Below, one piece after another: positions 6,006-7,245 of a DNA stretch of 7,245 nt. The first letter of the stretch is position 1. Each line of letters starts with the position of its first letter. Made by a program: the position numbers and the translations under genes. Under the pieces are notes generated by a model. The model saw nothing but the letters and a program-made list of their open reading frames with translations. It made no database searches and was not told the origin of the DNA. The DNA is from Synergistales bacterium Syner_01 (GTDB lineage: Bacteria; Synergistota; Synergistia; Synergistales; Aminobacteriaceae): contig LVBO01000229.1 in the NCBI GenBank assembly GCA_001604435.1, positions 1-7,245 of the forward strand. Reading direction: 5' to 3'.

Positions 6006-6716
6006 ATGAAAACAACATCGAGTATCCCTGAAAACCACTATCTGAGCCTCGACGCGGACTGGGGCGAGGCCTTGCCCCGCGTTTCGGAACCCTCCGCGGC
6101 AAAAGTTACCGGCCCCTTCCGCGGTCATTTCGACGGCGCTTCCCGGGGCAATCCGGGCGAGGCCGGGGCGGGAGCGCTGCTGGTCGACGCATCCGGAACG
6201 CCTGTATGGACCTGTGCCCGTCCGCTCGGCCGGAAGACCAACAACGAGGCGGAGTACGCCGCGCTCGTCCTCTTGCTGGAGGAGATACTGGCGCGCGGGC
6301 TCGCCGGGGTCTCCGTCCGCGGGGACAGCCAGCTCGTGGTGAATCAGGTCACCGGACGCTGGAAGGTGAAGGAGCCTCGTCTACAGGAGCTTGCGGAGCG
6401 TGCCAAGGAGCTGCTCAAGGCTACGAGGAGCTCGCTCTCGTGGGTGCCGCGGGAAGAGAACAAAGACGCCGACGCGCTCTCCAACGAGGCGCTCGACGGT
6501 CCGGCAAAACCTTCTCCGAACGCTTTGCCGGGAAAGGGCGGAGACGATCCCGCCGCCTTTCCCCCCGAGCGTCTGGAACGAATCGCAGGCTTCATCTACA
6601 TCGCCCACGGCTCCGAAGACTACGCCGTCGACGTACTCCACAAGGCGTGCACCTGCCCTTCGTTCCAGCACAGAAAACGGTGCAAGCACCTGGACGCCGC
6701 GGAGAGATTGGCGTAG
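6006..6716 (+). CDS. RNase HI-family protein with C-terminal SWIM-like zinc motif
   Basis: Residues about 36-165 are a type 1 RNase H domain of the short bacterial/archaeal RNase HI family: FDGASRGNPGEAGAGALL (Asp43), TNNEAEYAAL (Glu81), VRGDSQLVVNQVTGRW (Asp107) and NKDADALSNEAL (Asp156). All four metal-binding acidic residues are present, so it should cut the RNA strand of RNA-DNA hybrids in the cytoplasm. A linker rich in Pro, Gly and Ala (166-188) leads to residues 189-236, which end in CTCPSFQHRKRCKH (Cys215, Cys217, Cys226, His228), the CxCx8CxH pattern of SWIM zinc domains, usually involved in nucleic acid or protein binding. The ATG at 6006 has AAGGAG 6 bases upstream; about 35 residues precede the catalytic domain. 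The gene converges on the ABC ATPase gene with 22 bases between stops and has no clear terminator. Confidence 0.92.
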   Translation: MKTTSSIPENHYLSLDADWGEALPRVSEPSAAKVTGPFRGHFDGASRGNPGEAGAGALLVDASGTPVWTCARPLGRKTNNEAEYAALVLLLEEILARGLAGVSVRGDSQLVVNQVTGRWKVKEPRLQELAERAKELLKATRSSLSWVPREENKDADALSNEALDGPAKPSPNALPGKGGDDPAAFPPERLERIAGFIYIAHGSEDYAVDVLHKACTCPSFQHRKRCKHLDAAERLA

Positions 6717-6738
6717 CGGGAGCCGGGGGGCTCCGACG

Positions 6739-7245
6739 TCATCTTCCGGCGTATGTTCCCGAGGAGGAGAGTTTCGGAAGCGCCGCGACCAGCGCCTTCG
6801 TGTAGGGGTGTTGCGGCGAGGCGAGGAAGTCTCGGCAGAATCCCTCTTCGACCGCCTCTCCTCGGTAGAGCACGAGCCCTCTCGACGCTGCCTTCCGGGC
6901 GAGGAAGAGGTCGTGGGTGACGAAAATCATCGACATCCCCGCCTCCTGCCGCCGCTGGAGGATTCGCAGAATATCCCCTCTCGTCGAGGCGTCCTGCATG
7001 CTCGTCGGCTCGTCGCAGAGCAGAAGTTCCGGTTCGAGTACAAGCGCCCTGGCTATGGCGACCCGCTGACGCTGGCCGCCGGAAAGAGAGAGCCGGACCC
7101 TGGACGACAGAATCTCCTCCCGGCCGATTCCCAGTTCTTCGAGCAGTTTTCGCGCCGCGCGCTCCCCCTCGCGCCGTGATTCGCGCCCCCTGACGAGAAT
7201 CCACGGCTCCATAACCGCCTCCAGCACTGTGAGGGTGGGTGGGAG
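6739..7245 (-). CDS. Oligopeptide/dipeptide/nickel-type ABC transporter ATP-binding protein, N-terminus beyond window
   Basis: Only the C-terminal 168 residues are present; the reading frame stays open to the right edge, where LPPTLTVLEAVMEPW matches the SLNPRMTVGEIIxEPL region after the Q-loop in Opp/Dpp/Nik ATPases, so the Walker A motif lies outside. Visible are the signature LSLSGGQRQRVAIARAL (LSGGQRQR at 7086-7063), Walker B LLLCDEPTS (LLLCDEP at 7026-7006), a D-loop written SMQD instead of the usual SALD, the H-loop His in FVTHD (codon 6915-6913), and the family tail SPQHPYTKALVAALP. The protein would energise import of peptides, nickel or related solutes from the cytoplasmic face of the membrane. 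The GTG at 7227 is internal. Substrate cannot be decided without the partner genes, which should lie to the right. Confidence 0.95.
   Translation of the reverse strand, partial: LPPTLTVLEAVMEPWILVRGRESRREGERAARKLLEELGIGREEILSSRVRLSLSGGQRQRVAIARALVLEPELLLCDEPTSMQDASTRGDILRILQRRQEAGMSMIFVTHDLFLARKAASRGLVLYRGEAVEEGFCRDFLASPQHPYTKALVAALPKLSSSGTYAGR

Noticed and set aside
6719..6734. Terminator between the RNase H and ABC ATPase genes
   Set aside because: A 6-bp stem (GGAGCC/GGCTCC) with a GGGG loop exists, but no T-run follows on either strand.

Overview
The window is GC-rich, compact bacterial DNA, probably from a member of the Synergistota. The main clue is the C-terminus of the first gene. 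It ends in a Gly-rich stretch, an SGGCS motif, a hydrophobic segment and a basic RKK tail, the pattern of the Synerg-CTERM sorting signal typical of that phylum. The other genes (a CoA-disulfide reductase/rhodanese fusion, a putative Se/S carrier, a nickel-pincer cofactor protein and a peptide/nickel-type ABC ATPase) fit an anaerobic, peptide-fermenting lifestyle. This taxonomic call is an inference from one motif plus context.

Layout: (1) 2-1306 (+), the 3' part of a secreted papain-family protease; the window opens exactly on its catalytic Cys codon. (2) 1394-3429 (-), a two-gene sulfur cluster: a 76-residue DUF3343/Se-S-carrier-like protein followed by a 562-residue CoA-disulfide reductase with a C-terminal rhodanese domain, ending at a hairpin at 1326-1367. 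(3) 3578-3751 (+), a GTG-started 57-residue Cys-rich probable lipoprotein, divergent from the sulfur cluster, with its own promoter, strong Shine-Dalgarno and strong terminator. (4) 3834-5126 (-), larC with a His-rich insertion. (5) 5288-5836 (-), an exported protein of unknown function with a canonical terminator. (6) 6006-6716 (+), an RNase HI-type domain joined to a C-terminal SWIM-like zinc motif. (7) 6739-7245 (-), the C-terminal part of an oligopeptide/nickel-type ABC transporter ATPase that runs off the window.

The parts most likely to work together are the DUF3343 protein and the CoADR-rhodanese: one carries a conserved-type Cys motif for S/Se carriage, the other reduces disulfides/persulfides and holds a sulfur-transfer Cys. 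The Cys-rich lipoprotein shares their upstream region and could belong to the same redox/sulfur theme, but this is only positional. LarC and the ABC ATPase could both relate to nickel, but they are not adjacent and the ATPase substrate cannot be read from the visible part.

No tRNA, rRNA, CRISPR array, insertion sequence or phage gene is visible. No gene-free stretch exceeds 300 bases; the longest are about 150-170 bases and hold promoters and terminators. I see no clear undescribed multi-gene system; the best candidates for novelty are the RNase H-SWIM fusion and the small Cys-rich lipoprotein.
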